Origin: Jacaranda mimosifolia
Taxonomy: Eukaryota > Streptophyta > Magnoliopsida > Lamiales > Bignoniaceae
NCBI GenBank assembly: GCA_018894105.1
Contig: CM032124.1
Location: 6,309,501-6,373,500 of the forward strand
DNA: 64,000 bases
Reading direction: 5' to 3'
Shown: in pieces, positions 35,868 through 47,177 of the stretch
Layout: each line of letters begins with the position of its first letter
How positions within the stretch are numbered: position 1 is the first letter of the stretch
Notes under the pieces: model-generated
The model's input: only the letters and a program-made list of their open reading frames with translations
The model's database searches: none
What the model was told of the DNA's origin: nothing
Position numbers and translations under genes: made by a program

Positions 35868-35987
35868 GCCTGTGTTTATCATCCCCAATTTAGACCCCTT
35901 CACACCACCAAAAGCCATATATATTTTCTTCTCACTAGTACTTCTTTTCTTTTCTCTTTTATCTTTTGTCAACTTAAAATACCAAAA
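35520..35987 (+). promoter_or_regulatory. Promoter of broken IMA copy 4, TATA replaced by microsatellite
   Basis: Matches 20700-21129 block for block, with CACGCGCA at 35765-35772. The E-box seen in copies 3 (CACATG) and 5 (CATATG) is GCATGG here. The TATA box has become a (TA)n(TG)n tract of about 55 bp (35813-35867). Confidence 0.6.
35813..35867. repeat. (TA)n(TG)n microsatellite at the TATA position
   Basis: About 12 TA then 15 TG units; the orthologous positions in units A and C hold only TTATATATATGTG. Confidence 0.9.
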
Positions 35988-36995
35988 ATGCCCCGCGTCC
36001 CTATGGCCATTGGGTGCTCGATCGTGGTATGGAAAACAACTCTATGATGCCAATCATATTCATGATGGATATGATTATATTATAGCTGCACATCTAGAAG
36101 GCGATGGTGATGGAGATGACGACAATGACGGAACATATGATTATATTGGATAATTTTGTTACATAAGAATGTATTATATAATGCAGTAGCATAAATTTAA
36201 GCACAAAACTAGTATAAGAGAAATAATTGAAACCTCCAAATAACAAGTAAAGAGTTAGTCAAGAATTCAAACAGGAAGCAATAAACTGAGGGTTAAATAA
36301 ATAGCGAGTCGAGGCCTGCACGAGCACAGCTTCCTTAAGGTTTTATTCGCCTCCCACCGGTGCCTAAGGATTACTGACGAACAACCTCCCAAGATACAAC
36401 GACTCCAAACAACCAAAGGCGGCACTCCTATTGGTTGAACCTCCAAACCTAACTAACTTGAACATCTTGTGTTTAATGGAAAATGTGTATGTATCTATAT
36501 GAAATGAATGCCTAGAATGCTAGAATGCTAGTGTATTATTTTCTTCTAAATGACACTAGACAACACCTATATTTATAGGACTTAAGTGCCTATTCCTATA
36601 AGACATGTGTCTATTCTTGTAAGACATATCCCTAATTCTATCAGACTAAATAAAGGTTGTGACCTTTATTTTAAATTTTAAAAGACATGGGTTGCTACTT
36701 TCTAAGAAATTAGACATGACTATTGGATGAATTAATTTCGGTCTCAATATCCGAAATTTAAAATAATCCTAATAATAATTATATAGAAATATTATTATTA
36801 TCATTGGATTATTGATAGTATATTATTATACTATCCACCTACTTCCATGTCTTAATATAATTTTAGCTAATAGCTCACTTCTTTAACTCAATTTGCTCAT
36901 TCAATAATTTATGAATTTTTGCACTAAAATATCTCCTCAACGAGACAAATTATTTATGTGCTAAAATTCTAACAGATTATGCTCCTGCTACATAA
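35988..36995 (+). pseudogene. IMA: IRON MAN peptide, copy 4, broken
   Basis: The ATG aligned with copies 3 and 5 opens 19 codons to TGA. After GGGTGCTCG an extra four bases (ATCG, apparently a local duplication) shift the frame relative to the other copies. Beyond the shift the family sequence continues (HDGYDYIIAAH, EGDGDGDDDNDGTYDY). It is then cut inside the Tyr-Asp-Tyr codons by an 830-bp insertion at 36145. The remainder of the tail (GCTCCTGCTACATAA, APA-T then stop) resumes at 36981 after a repeated GATTAT. With a frameshift, a lost tail and an altered TATA region the copy is very unlikely to make a working peptide. Confidence 0.9.
36145..36974 (-). mobile_element. 830-bp insertion in IMA copy 4, solo-LTR-like
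   Basis: GATTAT occurs on both sides (36139-36144, 36975-36980). On the minus strand the insertion starts TGTTAGAATTTTAGCAC. Twelve bases inside its far edge lies CTTATGTAACA, so 36157-36974 has LTR-like TGTTA..TAACA ends. There is no coding content. Read as a solo LTR, it leaves 12 bases of filler (36145-36156) unexplained. Confidence 0.65.
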
Positions 36996-38428
36996 TACTC
37001 GTTAGAATAGAAACAAGTTATTTTATTATATGAGTAATAACATGTAGTATATATTAATGTGTAAATTATAGGTCAGAAATGAACCCTAACTTTTGTGAGT
37101 TGTGGGTTGTCATGTAAAATATTGAATGTTTTAGAATGTTTTTAATTATTATGAAATATTAATATATTCTATAGAGCTTAGAACTTTTACATACTACTAA
37201 ACTGAATATTTTCATTTATAATATTGTGGTTGGGAAATGATTAATTTGCTATAAGCACAATCCAACTTGCATTCTAATTTAAGAGCTAGGTACAATTTTC
37301 TAATTATCTGATCTCATGGCATTCATATTATAATTAGTACAAATTTAAGGCACTACACTTTTTAAATATTTGTTAATTCTTAATTTGGTATGGCTCGCGG
37401 CTTCATTACACATGCAATAAAAGTTTGATTAACATTGTAATAAGATATTATTATGTTGAATGAATATATATCACAGCATCATGTACATATGGTTGAGCTT
37501 ATACGAAGAGCTGCTAATAAACGTTAGGAAACTTATACGACTAATTATTCTAAAATATTTCGTACAATTTTCTAAATAAAACATTAGTAGCTAATGAATA
37601 AACTCCTCAAAGAAAAGTAAAACCGTAATTAATAAAATTTTTTGAAACTCCTTTAATTTGATTTTATCATATATAAATTAAAGTACAAAAGTAATAGTAC
37701 TACTTTGCACTTATATCCACACAAATCAAGAGAAAATAAGATCTAAACCTTTATAAATGTGAAAATATTTTGCAAACTCTAAGAAGTTATAAAATGTATT
37801 TTATCCAGATATATATGTCACAAGTCGTTAAAATGATGAATTTCTCAAAAATTTCATACAAGTTAATTTTTTTTAAACGTGGAAAATCTTGTTGATGCGT
37901 GAATTTGAAGCCAAGGTACTAAATTATGGTAATGAAAATTGTGGAGAACACTAACATTTATTTCACTTGCGAATGTACTTTACTGATCTTCAAGTTTAAA
38001 AAAATAAAATAAAACGTTGGTTAATTGGTTAAATGACATTACCCTTATTATCATTGAATATATTATGATAATAAAATTTTTGAGATGCTAATACTTATAT
38101 GTACCTGAATAAGCCCTAATTACGTGTACCAGTGTGAGTAATGAAAATTCAAAAAGAAATATTATTAAGGAAAAAGAACTTACAGACCACCTTGTTTGCT
38201 TGTTTTGACATGTGACATAATCTAATGACGTTCATATCCCATGTCAAATTATATATGTTGCATGAAATCTTTGTTGGCTTGTTTGAGATGATTTTATATA
38301 GTTTTATTAATCAAAAAGAGAATTTTTTCTTTAATTTATTTGACACTTTGAGGGGACCGGCCAATTAAATATGCATGCATGCATGCTTGCAAAATCAGTC
38401 TACATAATATTATTCTATAAAAGTAAGA
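36996..38428. other. 3' flank of IMA copy 4
   Basis: Matches the inverted flank of copy 5 (41800-42576) and, with a 660-bp gap, that of copy 3. No gene is seen. The conserved stretch just after the stop is the probable old 3' UTR. Confidence 0.5.
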
Positions 38429-40266
38429 CTAGCATTATCCCCGTACTATGCACGAATTCTTTAAAATTACTATATATTAATGTAATTATTGAATTATAAA
38501 TATAATTAAAAATAATAATATAAAAATAAAAGCGTTGCAAAAAATGTTCAAGTAATTAGTAAAAATATAAATTTCAGATTATTCAGTGAGAAGTTAAAAA
38601 AATATATATAAACTTTCAAAAATAAAAGTCTATGAATATGATTACATATTTTATTAAACATAAAAAAAATAATATGCAACCAAAAACTAATAGATAGTTG
38701 CATTAAAAAATAAAAGGATATAAAACACAAGATTGATGGCTTAAAAATTGTTGGAAAAGATTTCAAATTACAATACTTTAAGATTATGTTAGACTTAAAA
38801 AACGATGAGTATATATTAAATTAAAACTTAAAATATAAACAATTAGATAATATATTGGCAGCCAATAGTTTAAAAAATTTCTTATTTAATTTTAATTTTT
38901 GAATAAAAATCAATTAAGCGAAGACAAAATTATGATGGCAAAGCAAAAAAAAATTAAAAAAATAAAATAAATATATAAAACAATTATAAAGTTAAAATCA
39001 ATATTAGTATATAAGTTAAACCTTTTATTGACTCGTAGTTTAGTTATCTAATAATTAAGTGAAGAAAAGAGTTGAGAATATATATTGATAAAATAGTATT
39101 TAATATTTTTTAAAATAGTACAAATTATACATTCTTATAATACACTATTACATATATATGAATAAAAAATAAAAATTAAATGACATTCTTTTAAAATATA
39201 AATATTCAAAATGTGAAACAAACTTTAAAAATACCAAAACCAAAAAATAGATCTTATCCTATAAAATTATAAACTTAGATAAACAAAAATAAGAGAAGTT
39301 AAAAATAAATTACAATATCTAACAAATAAATTAATAATCTAATTCAAAAAAATGAGTTAAAGGATAATAAATGTATAACAATTTAAATAAAATAAAAATT
39401 AACTGACAATTTATCAATAATTGAAAAGAAAGATATAACTAATTAAAATAATTAAAATTTAAAAATATTAAGAGCAATTAATATATATATCATGTTATAA
39501 AATTATAAAATTAAAAGAACAAAAAGAAATTAAAAAATTAAAAAATAAATTGATAAATTAAACTAAATAATAAACAAAAAAGATATAAAAATTTACAAAG
39601 TTAAGCTAAATGATAGACTTTATTTATGTTTGAAAAGAAAATAATAATATTAAAATCCATAAAATCTCTTTCATCATGCATGTAACATCCGTAATATAAA
39701 CCCAAAAAAAAAAAAAAAATGAAATCAAAAAAGTGAAAAATAAAATCAAACAATCAATAAACAATTTGAAGAATAAAATAAAGAGGCATAGAAAGAGATA
39801 GATGGAAAAAATGCTAAAAAATAAAGAGGTGCACAAAGAATAGAGTAAAAAAAAATGCTAGAAACTACCTATTAATAAATGACTTTCGAAACACTTTATA
39901 TATAGTGGTATAAATATATATAAATTAGTTATTAAAGATGAGAGCAAATTATGAAAAACTTATCTAGCTATAGAGTTCAAACGATTCAAGAACTTCCACA
40001 TATTGAGAGTAGAGATAAAATAGATTTTTTAGATAAAATAAAATCATTTTTTGGTACTTGGGATAAACAAAGAATAATTTGTTCTAATAAAAAAAAATGA
40101 TTTCAAAAATCTATATATCTTTAAAAGGAATGAATACTTTCAATTTAATTATCAAAAACTAATTTTTAAATCTAATTAAAAAGCTCAAAATTCTAAAAAT
40201 TCAGAATTTGATCAAATTTGCACAATTATGGATCCCACACCATTCTGCTATATATAATAGTATAGA
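38429..40266 (-). mobile_element. Non-autonomous Helitron 3, in unit B
   Basis: The plus strand starts CTAGCATTATCCCCGTACTATGCACG (hairpin CGTAC/GTGCACG region) at 38429 and ends ATATATAATAGTATAGA at 40266. Unit A has no insertion here (22052-22075, AAAAGTAATATAACCATAGG), so the ends are fixed by comparison: A on one side and T on the other, no target duplication, as for Helitrons. The interior is homologous to the copies at 1096 and 3410. AT-rich, no Rep/helicase. Minus-strand frames at 38548 and 39624 are Phe-rich chance openings. Confidence 0.9.
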
Positions 40267-40869
40267 TAATCATAGAATATAATTAATTAGAGAAAGGATA
40301 AAATAAAATTTAATTTTTTGTATGTACGTACTGTAATGTAACATTTATCACATTTAATATAAAAATAATCATTTAATTAATTACCCTTTTCGCTTTAGAC
40401 AGCTGCCATTTTGTTCAATGGAGATTGCCGATATGTATCTTGACCACCAGCCTATGTTTTCTAACATTCTAAAAATTTCTTCATGTAGCACTCAAATTGT
40501 TTAAAATATATTAACGGTTTGATTCCATTTTTCAACTTGATTCTTATCGCTAGTGTATTTTAATTTTTAAATCTAGATATATGTTTAACGAGATTCTTAT
40601 CACTAGTGTATTTTAGTTTTTAATCGCTAGTGTATTTTAATTTTAAAATCTAGATATATCTTTAACGAGATTCTTATCGCTAGTGTATTTTAATTTTTAA
40701 ATCCAGATATTTCCTTAACGAGATTGTAGTTGTGTTCCAACTAAATGACTGCATATAAATAATAATTTTTATTTGTCATTAAAAAATCGCTAAAAAAATG
40801 ATAATGTGAAATTCATCAATAATAATACTATCATGATAAAGTAATGACTCCTTTGTTAGAGTAAAAACA
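40267..40869. other. End of unit B, holding two empty sites
   Basis: Contains the uninterrupted counterparts of the copia site (about 40417) and the CACTA site (40703-40705). A local tandem array of GATTCTTATCGCTAGTGTAT units starts at 40539, 40592 and 40679. No gene. Confidence 0.7.
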
Positions 40870-41530
40870 TGTTGTAAGTGCAAATTTCTTTATCTACAAT
40901 AAATAAAATTACAAGACAAGAAAAATCGTACAAATAAGAATGAAATAAAATCTATCAATTGAGGATCTAATGTCTAAATCTAATTCTCTAATTCTTCCCT
41001 TCCAAATATAATCTTGAAATTTGACGAGCTCCACAATGAATGTCACACCTTGGATTTTCTTGAATTTGATTTGAAATAACACCAATTCGAAGGCTTCACA
41101 CCTAGACCCTTTCAAAGTTTTTTCTGACGTGCTACTAGAATTTGTGTTGCACGTAGAATGAGCTTCGATCACCCTCCTTTATATAGATGTTTGATGGGAG
41201 ACTTTCAAATTGATTTGAACTTCTTTGATGATTATCTTTTAATAAGATAATATCAAATATCAAAAGATAATATCATATTATCAAAATCAGATATCAAGAG
41301 ATATCTTTGATTTGATTAGTTCATAGATGTAGACACTTCATCTTTGACAGTAGTCAATATTTGATTTGAGCATAAAATAAATACTAGAGTATTAATTAAA
41401 ATTAACTATTTTTCTTTTGGAATTAAATTTAATAAATTCAAAGATAAATAGAAAATTTTGAATTGATAACTAGCATATTATTTTATATGTGTCACTTTTC
41501 AATTGGACAAATTAAACAAGTGCATTTACA
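40870..41530 (-). repeat. Ty3/gypsy 3' LTR at the B/C junction
   Basis: The plus strand starts TGTTGTAAGTGC and ends GCATTTACA. Reverse-complemented it matches the LTR at 55396-59287 minus the solo LTR nested there. It carries one copy of the 115-bp unit (GTGTGAAGCC..TTCGAATTGG on the minus strand) where the other LTR has nearly three. Purine-rich AAGTGGAGGCATT (minus) lies just inside it, a polypurine tract, so this is the 3' LTR. The minus frame at 40909-41172 is LTR sequence, not a gene. Confidence 0.75.
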
Positions 41531-41800
41531 AATGCCTCCACTTCAAGGCTTAGCGAAAAATATGTCAATCATCCACGAAAGAAGCAAAACTTAAAATATT
41601 TGAGAAATTTTCCTTTTAATCTCCATTTTGTCAAATATATCTGCGACAAGAAATCTTCCAAGCGTTCCTTAAGCTACGGAGCCATTCTACAAACATGCTG
41701 CACATTGCAGTCAAGAACTATATCTCTTTATGAAATCTTCATGGACTTTGTGAATTGTCAATACTTGGAAATTTTTATAATGAAGTCCTCCCATCGAGTT
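41531..41800 (-). mobile_element. 3' internal end of the gypsy element
   Basis: Non-segment sequence between the LTR and the start of inverted unit C; no recognisable pol motif. The 67-codon plus frame at 41600 has no match. Confidence 0.45.
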
Positions 41801-42576
41801 TGACAAAATATTTTCACATTTATAAAGGTTTAGATCTTATTTTCTGTCGATTTGTATGGATATAAACGAAAAGTAGTACTATTACTTTTGTACTTTAATT
41901 TATATATGATAAAATCAAATTAAAGGAGTTTCAAATTTTTTTATTAATACGGTTTTACTTTTCTTTGAGGAGTTTATTCATTAGCTACTAATATTTTATT
42001 CAGAAAATTGTACGAAATATTTTAGAATAATTAGTTGTATAAGTTTTCGAACGTTTATTAGAAGCTTTTCGTATGAGTTCAACCATATGCACATTATGCT
42101 GTGATATATATTCATTCATCATAATGATATCTTATTACAATGTTAATCAACTTTTATTGCATGTGTGATGAAGGCGCGTGCCGTGCCAAATTAAGAATTA
42201 ACAAATAAAAAGTGTAGTGCCTTAAATTTCTACAAATTGTAATATGAATGCCATGAGATCAAATAATTAGAAAATTGTACCTAGCTCTTAAATTAGATTG
42301 CAAGTTGGATTGTGCTTATAGCAAATTAATCATTTCTCAACCACAATATTATAAATGAAAATATTTAGTTTAATCATAGTATGTAAAAGTTCTAAGCTCT
42401 ATAAAATATATTAATATTTCATAATAATTAAAAGCATTCTAAAGCATTCATTATTTTACATGACAACCCACAACTCACAAAAGTTAGGGTTCATTTCTGG
42501 TCTATAATTACCCAATAGTATATACTACATGTCATTACTCCTATAATAAAATAACTTGCTTCAATTCTAATGAGTA

Positions 42577-42747
42577 TTATGCAGCAGGAGCATAATCATA
42601 TGTACTGTCGTCGTCGTCGTCATCCCCATCACCATCGCCTTTTGGATGTGTAGGTATAACATAATCGTATCCATTATGAACATGATTGGCATCGTAGAGG
42701 TGTTTTCCGTACCACAAGCACCCAACGGCCATAGGGATGAGGGGCAT
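42577..42747 (-). CDS. IMA: IRON MAN (IMA/FEP) peptide, copy 5, intact
   Basis: Encodes 56 residues on the minus strand, starting MPLIPMAVGCLWYGKHLYDA and ending GDDDDDDSTYDYAPAA, the complete IMA tail. Six consecutive Asp residues (42-47) come just before it. Residues 25-33 (NGYDYVIPT) are the internal tail-like motif. It aligns without gaps to the undamaged parts of copies 3 and 4 and is the only intact copy in the inverted unit. The ATG is in the same CAAAAATG context as copy 3, about 130 bp after a TATA box. Antisense and shifted frames across it (42567-43130, 42646-42882) are shadows. Expected role, from the family: binding BTS/BTSL ligases and promoting iron uptake. Confidence 0.92.
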   Translation of the reverse strand: MPLIPMAVGCLWYGKHLYDANHVHNGYDYVIPTHPKGDGDGDDDDDDSTYDYAPAA

Positions 42748-43175
42748 TTTTGGTATTTTAAGTTGTCAAAAGATAAAAGAGAAAAGGAAAGAAGTACTAG
42801 TGAGAAGAAAATATATGTGGCTTTTGGTGGTGTGAAAGGGTCTAAATTGGGGATGGTAAACATAGGCAACACATATATATAACCTTTGGGGAAAGTGATG
42901 CCAACGGGTTGCCTAGGGTTTGCGCGTGTGAAGTGTTTGGAGCATGCGCAACGCCCGAAACCGATTGTCTGTGGAACCATATTGATTCCAGCCAAGTCGG
43001 AAATTGGGGTGCCATATGAGATTATTCTCATTTTTTTCCCTAATATATTTTGGGAGGAAAAAATAAAAGTGGTATCTTTTTGGTTAAGAAATGTTTGGAA
43101 ATTATGTGGTGGGGTTTGGGTTTTCCCCATGATAGGATTAAAAATTCAGAAAAAGTAGGGCATATAAGATAGATA
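42748..43175 (-). promoter_or_regulatory. Promoter and leader of IMA copy 5
   Basis: Counterpart of 20700-21129. It has CACGCGCA (minus strand, 42921-42928), CATATGGCACC (E-box CATATG, about 43006-43016) and a TATA box TTATATATAT at 42872-42882, with a pyrimidine-rich leader. Confidence 0.55.
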
Positions 43176-43884
43176 TTATTTTACAATGTCTTGATATTTA
43201 TATGTATGATGTTGATATGTATCTAAGAGAAGGTTGGCATGTTTAAAAGTTTAATGAAAAATCTTTTTGATATGATGCCGATGTGGTTGAAGACGTGCCT
43301 AACATGTTTTTGAGAAGTAGTTAGCATTGGGGATATTTTTAAAAAAAAATTAAAAAAATTAATTGTAGGTGATAAAAAATTTATTTTGTCACAATATTAA
43401 TTTTTTTGAAACCTAATATATAGTATTAAGAATTATGTTTAAATTTTCAAGATTGACAGTTAATAATATCTGTATAGTTGCTACAAAAGTTTTATGAAGA
43501 ATAACATTGAGAACTTTTATTATCACTAGAAATATGTCATTAATTGTTAATGGTAGCAACTTAAACTGCTATAGTTCTTATCATTAGATATTAAACTATA
43601 ATTTTAGTAAAATAAAAATTATTATTCTTTAACATATTTAATTTGTAATAAAATAAAATTTATTATCTTTCAATACTTGCTATTATAATAATAATTTTCA
43701 TATTATCACTTAATATTTTAATCATTAATATCATTCATCTTTGTGTGACCTAATGTCAGTCTAATCAAAAATTAAATTTTAATTCCTCATATCAATTCAA
43801 TCTCTCTACTTGTGAAAGTTTCGATTTATAAGCGAATATTTCTTCTTAAACTTTAATTTTCTACTTGCTAGATGAGCCCATGCA

Positions 43885-45173
43885 TAGGGTGGCAATTTTC
43901 AACATGACATGATAAACTGACAACAAGTTCAATATGAAAAAATTAGGTTTGGGTCGATCCATTTTGAGTTCTAGTCTAATAAAATTGACACAAATAAGAA
44001 CCCAAAGGAAATGAGTTGAGTTGAGTTGAGTTGTGTTGAATTTCAGGTTACATGAGCAAACCAAAATTTTATTTTGAGTCACACAACAATCTGAACCTAC
44101 CTGAACCTAACTTGACCCAACTTGAATTAAATAAATAAAATTTAAATTTGTTAGGAGTAAAAATATAAAATATAAAACAAAACTTGAAATTTTGAACTTT
44201 AGTAATATCAAAATTACTATTTTGATATTTTTTGGTCTTATCTACTTTCGCAAACATATAGGATGAGTGATTATAATTTTATATTGCTTCTAATGGTTAT
44301 TTTTAGATATCCAAGTAGACCTGAAAGTTGTTTTGCAAAGAGTTGACAAGACATTGCTTTGATTACTGAATTTTCCTAGAAATTCTTCTTAAGCCCTATG
44401 CAATGTAAGATTTTTGTATATGTAAATAGATAAGAATTCTTTCTGTCGAGAGGTTATAAAAAATTCAATAGATTCAAGTAAGTTCTTATAATATATTATG
44501 TGTCCAATTAAAATACTTGTTTACTTATTTGCTTGATGATATATTTTTATTGATTTATGTGCTGCTTAATTGAATCAATATAAAGTTAAAAAATAATGTC
44601 TTTTTAAGAAGTTAAAAGAGATTGGTTGATTGATACAAAAAGATACAAAAATTAAAGAGAGCAGGTGCATAAAATTTGAAAAAGTATGCTATTTTTAAAA
44701 ATAAATATTTCGTGATTTCAATATTTTTATAATGCTGATGGATACTACAAAATGAAAGGATAAAAAAGTCCTAAAATCAATATATTATATGGTTCAATTA
44801 ATTTTTTTTTCCAGAAAGCTGCTATTGTGAATTTATCATGAGAATTCCTTACTTCTATTTTAATTTATTAATAATTAAGAATAGATAAAATTAAAAAATA
44901 AAAATACCCAAAAAATTCTAAAATTTAAAGCAAACGTTTGAAATAATTACTTTAAATCAGGTTGGCAGGTTGAATTAGGTAGATTTGAGTCGGCAAGTTC
45001 ATATAATAAAAATCAAGTCAACCTGAACCAGACCTGATACGATTCAGGTTAGGTTACAATTGAGTATTTTCAAGTTGTTATTATGTTGGGTTGGGTTCGA
45101 ATTGATAAAATTAATATTATACACCTACTTCAACCCAATCCAAATTTACCCGACCCACTCAAATTACCACCCT
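43885..45173. mobile_element. TAGGGTGG-ended element in unit C
   Basis: Ends TAGGGTGGCAATTTTC and CAAATTACCACCCT. Unit B lacks it at 34836-34870 (empty sequence ACATGCATTGATTGC on the minus strand), which fixes it as an insertion. GTTGAGTTGAGTTGAG at 44020 and GGGTTGGGTTCG near 45096 are its subterminal repeats. No coding content and no clear target duplication. Confidence 0.75.
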
Positions 45174-45817
45174 TGAATAATTGTGCTTGTCAAGTCAAGT
45201 TCAACCATCATATAATGTACTTATGATCGTTACTTAATTAGAAGTATTAGTTATTTATTTCCAAGTACACCACACTTATGTCAACATGTTTCTTTTTTTC
45301 TTTTTATTATTACTTTATTCGATATGGTTGCAATGACTAAAAGATTAAAATATCTCTGTTATATATATATATATATATAATTCTAAATATGATAAGAATT
45401 GAAATATTTTTATGTCGGTCATATTCGATCTATTCACAATTTGAATCATGAACTATCAATTAATATCAGTATATTACATAAAACTTTCAAATCATGACAC
45501 GGATAAATTACATGATAGTATTATAAGTATTTGCTCAGCAACCAACCTAAGGTATCCATTCATCACTTTCATTGATATTTGAGAATAAGTTCTATACTTT
45601 TTTACTTTTATCAAATTGATTGTCAAAGAATTTTCACTAAAATTATTTTAAAAGCATTAGTTAATTTTTCTTATATAATATTCATTCATCGATAAAAAAT
45701 AGATCACAAGAATGACTCCAAATAAACATTATAAAGCCGAGGTAAATGGGGTAAATTAACTATTCTTGGTTTTCTTTTTCTTTTTAATTAATTAATAACA
45801 TATTATATACACTATGT

Positions 45818-46103
45818 GCAAGTTTGGTTGGAATGATAAGGTGAGATAAAAACAGATAAGGTGAAATATAGTGTTTTTATCCCATCTTATTATTCATTTG
45901 GTTGGAATGATAATAAACAATCAGGTCCATATGAATATTAAAAGTCCGTGTTTGTAGTGTGCAATTTTCATGATAAATTAATCTGCCACCTCCCATGGGT
46001 TTATTTATCATGCCAATCAAATCATATCACAATAATAAAAAATCAAACAAATTATTATATGATAAATAATCATGAGATAACTTAAAAATCCAACCAAACT
46101 TGC
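45818..46103. mobile_element. MITE, GCAAGTTTGG ends, in unit C
   Basis: GCAAGTTTGGTTGGAA (45818) and CCAACCAAACTTGC (46103) are inverted repeats. TATGT precedes and, after CC, follows. Unit B is uninterrupted (near 34257, TACGTACATAGTG). 286 bp, non-coding, probably hAT-like. Confidence 0.85.
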
Positions 46104-46182
46104 CCTATGTTTATTTTATGTGGCTGCAATCATGCAACAAGTAAAACTTTTCTGCTCAAATTCAATTAATTGAATATTTAAA

Positions 46183-46654
46183 GGGCTTGTTTGCTTGGAT
46201 ATATAGGATTAGGAGAGATTAATATGCTAGTGATACATAAGCTAGAAATGGTATCCAAAATCATATAATCTATTATTTGCTTGAATTTTAGAAATTAGTG
46301 ATATCCCATCCTTAATACTATCTAATGTTTGGTTGGCAAGATTGCTCAATGTGATTATAATTTGTAATGTCCAAAATGTCATAACTTCTACGAAGGTAAA
46401 TTTCCAAAATTTGGCAAAAGACATTGAAAATAGGGTTTTTATGAGGGAAAGAATGTCATTTTTATTTTTTATCAGATCAAATTTGAAAGAACGGAAAATG
46501 GATCAAGCAAAGATGGCTTGATCCATAAATTAGCCTGACCCATGACACCATATCGGCTCACAAAGGTATCATGTGCCATAAAAATGTGAAGCAAACAAGA
46601 GATAAAATTTAAAAATGAATCTATAAAACTTTATCCATTGAAGCAAACAAACCC
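46183..46654. mobile_element. MITE, GGGCTTGTTTGCTT ends, copy 1
   Basis: GGGCTTGTTTGCTTGGAT and TTGAAGCAAACAAACCC form the ends. Unit B reads through at about 34150 (TTAATTTAAATATTCAATTA). A 3-bp AAA overlap is the only visible duplication, and the superfamily is unclear. Short frames inside are not genes. Confidence 0.8.
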
Positions 46655-47177
46655 AAATTAAATAATAAAAAAAGATATAGTTATATGTCTTCTGTCAACA
46701 TCTTTTCTTTTCTTTTCTTTTCATTTTTTTTTCTTTTTAATATTGTCTTAGGAAATGTCAGAAACTAATATGTCACCAACATCTCATCACATGACCAAAA
46801 TAAGACATTGATTCAAATCCTTAATTTTCCACTTAATTTATTTTTAATGCTCATATTTGTTAATATAATTGTCCATGAAAAATTTCATTAATGCGTCTTC
46901 TATCTTTAAGGCTTGTTTGCTTGGACATATAGAATTAGGCAAGATTCATATACTAATGATACATAAGCTAGAAAATGTATCAATACCATATAATCTATTG
47001 TTTGCTTTGATTTTAGAAATTGATAATATCCCACACTTGACACTATATAATGTTTGGTCGTTAAGATTGCTTAATATGATTATACTTTATAATGTCCAAA
47101 ACGTCCTAACTTCTAAGAATGTAAATTTTCAAAATGATTATTAGGATTTTCATATGAGGGGTAAGAATAACTTTTTC

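Larger units (their letters stand above)
33541..40869 (+). repeat. Duplicated segment, unit B (with IMA copy 4)
   Basis: Runs from GATAAAGTAATGATTCCTTT at about 33557 to the same word at about 40836, head to tail with unit A. The stretch 33600-37780 is also matched, inverted, by unit C. About 4.7 kb once the Helitron and the 830-bp insertion are removed. The part 33840-35220 upstream of the gene has no frame worth calling. Confidence 0.75.

Noticed and set aside
39624..39836. Phe-rich minus-strand frame resembling membrane segments
   Set aside because: Reverse reading of poly-A/AT Helitron sequence, not shared by the other Helitron copies.
42567..43130. 187-codon minus frame across IMA copy 5
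   Set aside because: Shifted relative to the peptide; its C-terminal Met/Thr/Leu repeats are the out-of-frame reading of the Asp codons.
43885..45173. Repeated GAGTTGAGTTGAG as a possible satellite or CRISPR-like array
   Set aside because: Short degenerate words confined to the ends of a defined insertion; no spacers, and a plant genome.
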